A stretch of DNA of 64,000 bases from Hofstenia miamia (lineage: Eukaryota; Xenacoelomorpha; Acoela; Hofsteniidae), in contig CABFPE010000096.1 in the NCBI GenBank assembly GCA_900660155.1, positions 1,520,944 to 1,584,943 on the forward strand, given 5' to 3'. This document shows, piece after piece, positions 61,195 through 64,000 of this stretch (the first letter of the stretch is position 1; every line of letters begins with the position of its first letter). A model generated the notes under the pieces. That model was not told where the DNA came from and did no database searches. It was given only the letters and a program-made list of their open reading frames with translations. The translations under genes were made by a program, and so were the position numbers.

Positions 61195-62322
61195 CAGTGC
61201 ATTAACGTGTATCGCTTTTGTCGTGTATCGGTATTTCGTGTATCTTAACTGATCGTGTATCGGTATTTCGTGTACTTAAAAATCGTATATTTCAGGTATT
61301 TTCGTGTATTTAGAAACTAAATTTCAATTAACAAAGAATTTATTCAATAAATGAAATTTGAGCAAAAGCTTAAAAATTTTTAGGAGAAATGCTGTTCGTC
61401 TGTCGCTATATCTAAATTTGCAAACAGAAAACAGACGTTCAACTGGACCACTGCTTGCTGAAATGCTCAAAATCTCTAGAACAACATTTTTAAAATCATT
61501 AGACTTAGGAGATTCACACAAAATTCAACAATATCTGAATTCGGGCTAGCAGTGGCACCATCTAGATATGAAAGTAAAAAATCGTGTGTTGCTGATTTTT
61601 GAGCATGTAAAGGAGTGCAAAAATCTAAGATTTTCTTTTTTATGGTGATTGAGTGACTTGAGCTTCTGTAATTTGCAGGGAAATTCTTTCTTTGATATAA
61701 GGCTCCAAAAATTTTAAGAATAGTCGCTTAGTTATCAGTTAATTAAAACTACGATAATTGTATATTTTATCAACGCCACTAGTTTTGATTTAGAAATAAC
61801 TAATTTTTTTTTTAGATTCTGAATTTTTCAAATCGGGTAAGCTAATGCTATTAACATATCAGAGTAAGAAAAATATGCCAATATTTTTACTGTCCACGCA
61901 AGATCGTGATGCTGTGGAAACTAATATTTGTAATCGAAGGAAGAAACCGGGAAGTTTTTACAACTAAACTAAATGTGGTGTGGATGGAATTTGTAGAAGT
62001 CTATATTCACAAAAGCAGCATTATGAAGGTGGGCAATAGCTGCATTTTACAATTTGCTGGACCTTTCAATGATAAATGCCTGGGTTATTTTCAACAAAAC
62101 TACTGGAAATAACATAAGTTGTCGCATATTTATGCTTGAAATTGCCATGCAATTAATTGAAGGACAATGAATAACAGATTGCTCTACAATACACGTTAAA
62201 CGATTTGAAATACACGATTTTTTGATTAGTATTCAGCTTTTTTCGTTTATCGGTATTTCGTGTATCGTTACTGAAAATTTAATGTATAATATCGTATATC
62301 GGTAGTACACGTCAATGCACTG
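61195..62322 (-). mobile_element. hAT transposon derivative, 1128 bp, with perfect 8-bp TSD
   Basis: The left end reads CAGTGCATTAACGTGTATCG and the right end, read inward, CAGTGCATTGACGTGTA. Both flanks carry GATCCAAC (61187-61194 and 62323-62330), a perfect 8-bp duplication. Behind each TIR the word CGTGTATCGGTATTTCGTGT is repeated (twice in full on the left, once on the right), probable transposase binding sites. The interior retains only the last part of a hAT transposase on the minus strand. An intact TSD with deleted coding DNA points to a non-autonomous copy mobilised in trans. Confidence 0.9.
61324..61521 (-). pseudogene. hAT transposase C-terminal dimerisation fragment
   Basis: The minus strand encodes NVVLEILSISASSGPVERLF, then SVCKFRYSDRRTAFL, matching the hAT C-terminal consensus (A..IL.IPASSAPVERVFS......R..L). 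The N-terminal BED zinc finger and the catalytic residues are absent from the element, so this is a remnant. Confidence 0.88.
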
Positions 62323-62449
62323 GATCCAACAACGCATTTTACCGCAACATTCTCTTCCATTTTTGTTCGTTAATACAAAAAACATAATATTGTTTGCATG
62401 TTCTTGCGATAATATAATCGTTTTATTGTTGACAGTGTTTATTTATTTT

Positions 62450-62720
62450 GACAAACCATGATTTAATGTTAGTTAATTCCTTGCGTATCATCCACATATT
62501 TAACTATTTGGTAACCACTGATTACATTTACAATATATTTATTAAAAAATATTAAATATAATTGGAGGTCCAATCCCTGAATCTTGTGGAATGCCAAGTG
62601 TCATCAATTGGTATTATGAGGAATCATTTTCAGTCTTGATACTATTAAACCTGTCCACCAGAAAACTATTAATCATAACTAGGGCCTGGTTATTTCAGAA
62701 AACTTAAGGACTGAAAAATA
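62450..62720 (-). pseudogene. LINE RT fragment with intact YVDD motif
   Basis: The minus strand reads INSFLVDRFNSIKTEN, then LMTLGIPQDSGIGPPIIF (RT block G.PQGS.LGPLLF), and about 25 codons later IVKYVDDTQG, the catalytic YxDD block. Stops interrupt the frame between blocks. It lies 130 bp outside the neighbouring hAT element and is unrelated to it. Confidence 0.72.
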
Positions 62721-62724
62721 TTTT

Positions 62725-64000
62725 TCGAGCATTTTAGAATGCTGATTTTGAATATAATTTTTTCACAAAAATATGTTTTACCACTGCTGACTTTTTTTAA
62801 AAGCATCTATTTACAAAGAAGATCCGAAATAAGAGGTATCACAACAGCGGTAAACATATTTTTGACTTGAAAACAAGAAAATGATTTATATATTAAAAAT
62901 CGCTTTGTAAGAGAACGAAAATTAGTGTAAGAATCATCGTGAAGCAGTTTTTTCAATTAAATTTGATGCCAAATTAATAATTTTTCGTTTGCATTCTTGT
63001 TGTGAGTCTTTATTTAAGTTTTTCTGAAAGCTACTCTTTTAAGAAGGACATTGCTTAGTCGTTGAATTAGCCGGTATGGAAATTTAGGAAAGTTAAAAAT
63101 CTCTTTCATTTCCGACAAAATAAAAATTAATCGCTCTCGACATAAACTGTCCTTTTCAATTTCATATAATTATATGCTTTACAAACAGAGTAATATAATT
63201 CATCATTTGGATATTTTAATCCACCTCTGTTGAGACTGTCAATTATTGAAGAATTTTAGGAAGGTCTGAAATCAACTGAAAATGCTAAATGCTTTGGGGC
63301 CAAAAATCTAGCAACATAAAAAATGAAGAAGTATGCAACCTTTTTCAAGAGCTAATATGTCAAAATAAAGTGAACATTCATGTACTGCGTCCTCTCTACC
63401 AAAACTTGATAGCATAATGACGGAATTATTTCTTACAATAAAGCCACAAACCGAAAATTTGAGTAAAAAATCTTCCCAATAAGTTGACGATGATATTGAA
63501 TCATTTTTAAAAATAAATTCATTTCATCAATGTCTGGATTACGCGTTTTAGTAGTTGGTTCTCGGAATACAAGAGTTTCGAGTACTTGGAAATAATGATG
63601 GCAATTATGCCGGAACTTCATATCGTCTGCCACTTGCTTTCATTGTAATATCACAAGGCCAGTGCTTTCTGCAAACTCCCATGTTTTTCATAATTTCATT
63701 CACATTAATAATATTAGGTAAGCAATTTAACCAGGCTAGTTTACTTTCTTCATTTTGAGGAAAACTATAAATTGAAATATTTCCTTGATTTTGCCTTCTG
63801 CTTTTTCTTTCTTTGTCAATTCATAACAGATCGACAATTTCCAAAGGAAAATTTTTACCCTTATTGTATAGAGAAAAAGTGAAAATTTAATACGTGCTTA
63901 GCTAATGATAAAAAAATTTCATTTTCATCAAAAAACTGTCTGTGTCAAAGATGGACAGGAGTCAAAACGTAAGTCCTAAGCCCGGGTCGCCCTACGCCCT
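62725..64000. other. AT-rich stretch to window edge, no gene seen
   Basis: Short open frames (63433-63633 minus, 63555-63758 plus) overlap each other and match nothing I recognise. The last 20 bases (ending GGGTCGCCCTACGCCCT) resemble a word in dispersed repeat C, so a repeat may begin at the edge. Confidence 0.4.

Noticed and set aside
1-64000. CRISPR arrays, defence islands, operons, prophage
   Set aside because: No regular spaced repeats, no compact gene blocks; introns and animal transposons show this is a eukaryotic locus.

Overview
This window is AT-rich eukaryotic, almost certainly animal, DNA. It carries a spliced Shaker-type voltage-gated potassium channel gene, long AT-rich introns, many (TA)n microsatellites, and remains of animal transposon families (Tc1/mariner, hAT, several non-LTR retrotransposon lineages including an R2-type one). 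No bacterial operon, ribosome-binding-site, CRISPR, rRNA or tRNA feature could be supported. The phylum cannot be fixed from the sequence. There are two runs of N (22101-23100, exactly 1000; 39382-39891, 510), both flanked by (TA)n.

Right two thirds: six consecutive minus-strand exons (48519 down to 27104) join in phase to encode the second half of the T1 tetramerisation domain, S1, S2, S3-S4, S5-pore and S6-C-terminus of a Kv1/Shaker-like channel. All five splice junctions between them are phase-consistent and the reading frame is open throughout. The missing first half of T1 is found not upstream but 15 kb past the stop codon, on the same strand, at 11878-12052. It would join exon 2 in phase, but with a GC donor and in the wrong genomic order. 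A weak, decayed T1-like segment sits upstream at about 59.1 kb. The channel has an odd voltage sensor (proline at the fourth S4 arginine) and a Ser/Val variant pore.

A second gene, a coiled-coil protein of unknown function, lies on the plus strand at 53.97-55.79 kb (two exons seen). It could be nested in the channel's 5' intron if the true first exon lies further right.

The rest is accessory DNA. Four TIR elements have recognisable target-site duplications: a Tc1-like element with IR/DR ends (10734-11792) and hAT-type elements at 4228-4671, 47224-47621 and 61195-62322; a fifth, at 19488-20607, has an imperfect 8-bp TSD. Other inverted-repeat elements lie at 44804-45660 and 55873-56299, with a mini-foldback of the latter family at 9441-9540. 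Decayed reverse-transcriptase fragments lie at 10.0-10.4, 23.4-24.2, 27.9-28.15, 28.6-30.05, 42.5-44.7, 46.3-46.6, 60.3-60.7 and 62.45-62.7 kb. Two dispersed repeats occur in inverted orientation between 1.6-3.3 kb and 12.1-14.35 kb, and a 269-bp tandem duplication lies at 18661-19195. I found no convincing new defence-like or otherwise undescribed multi-gene system. The most interesting signals are the displaced and altered Kv gene and its transposon-crowded exons.
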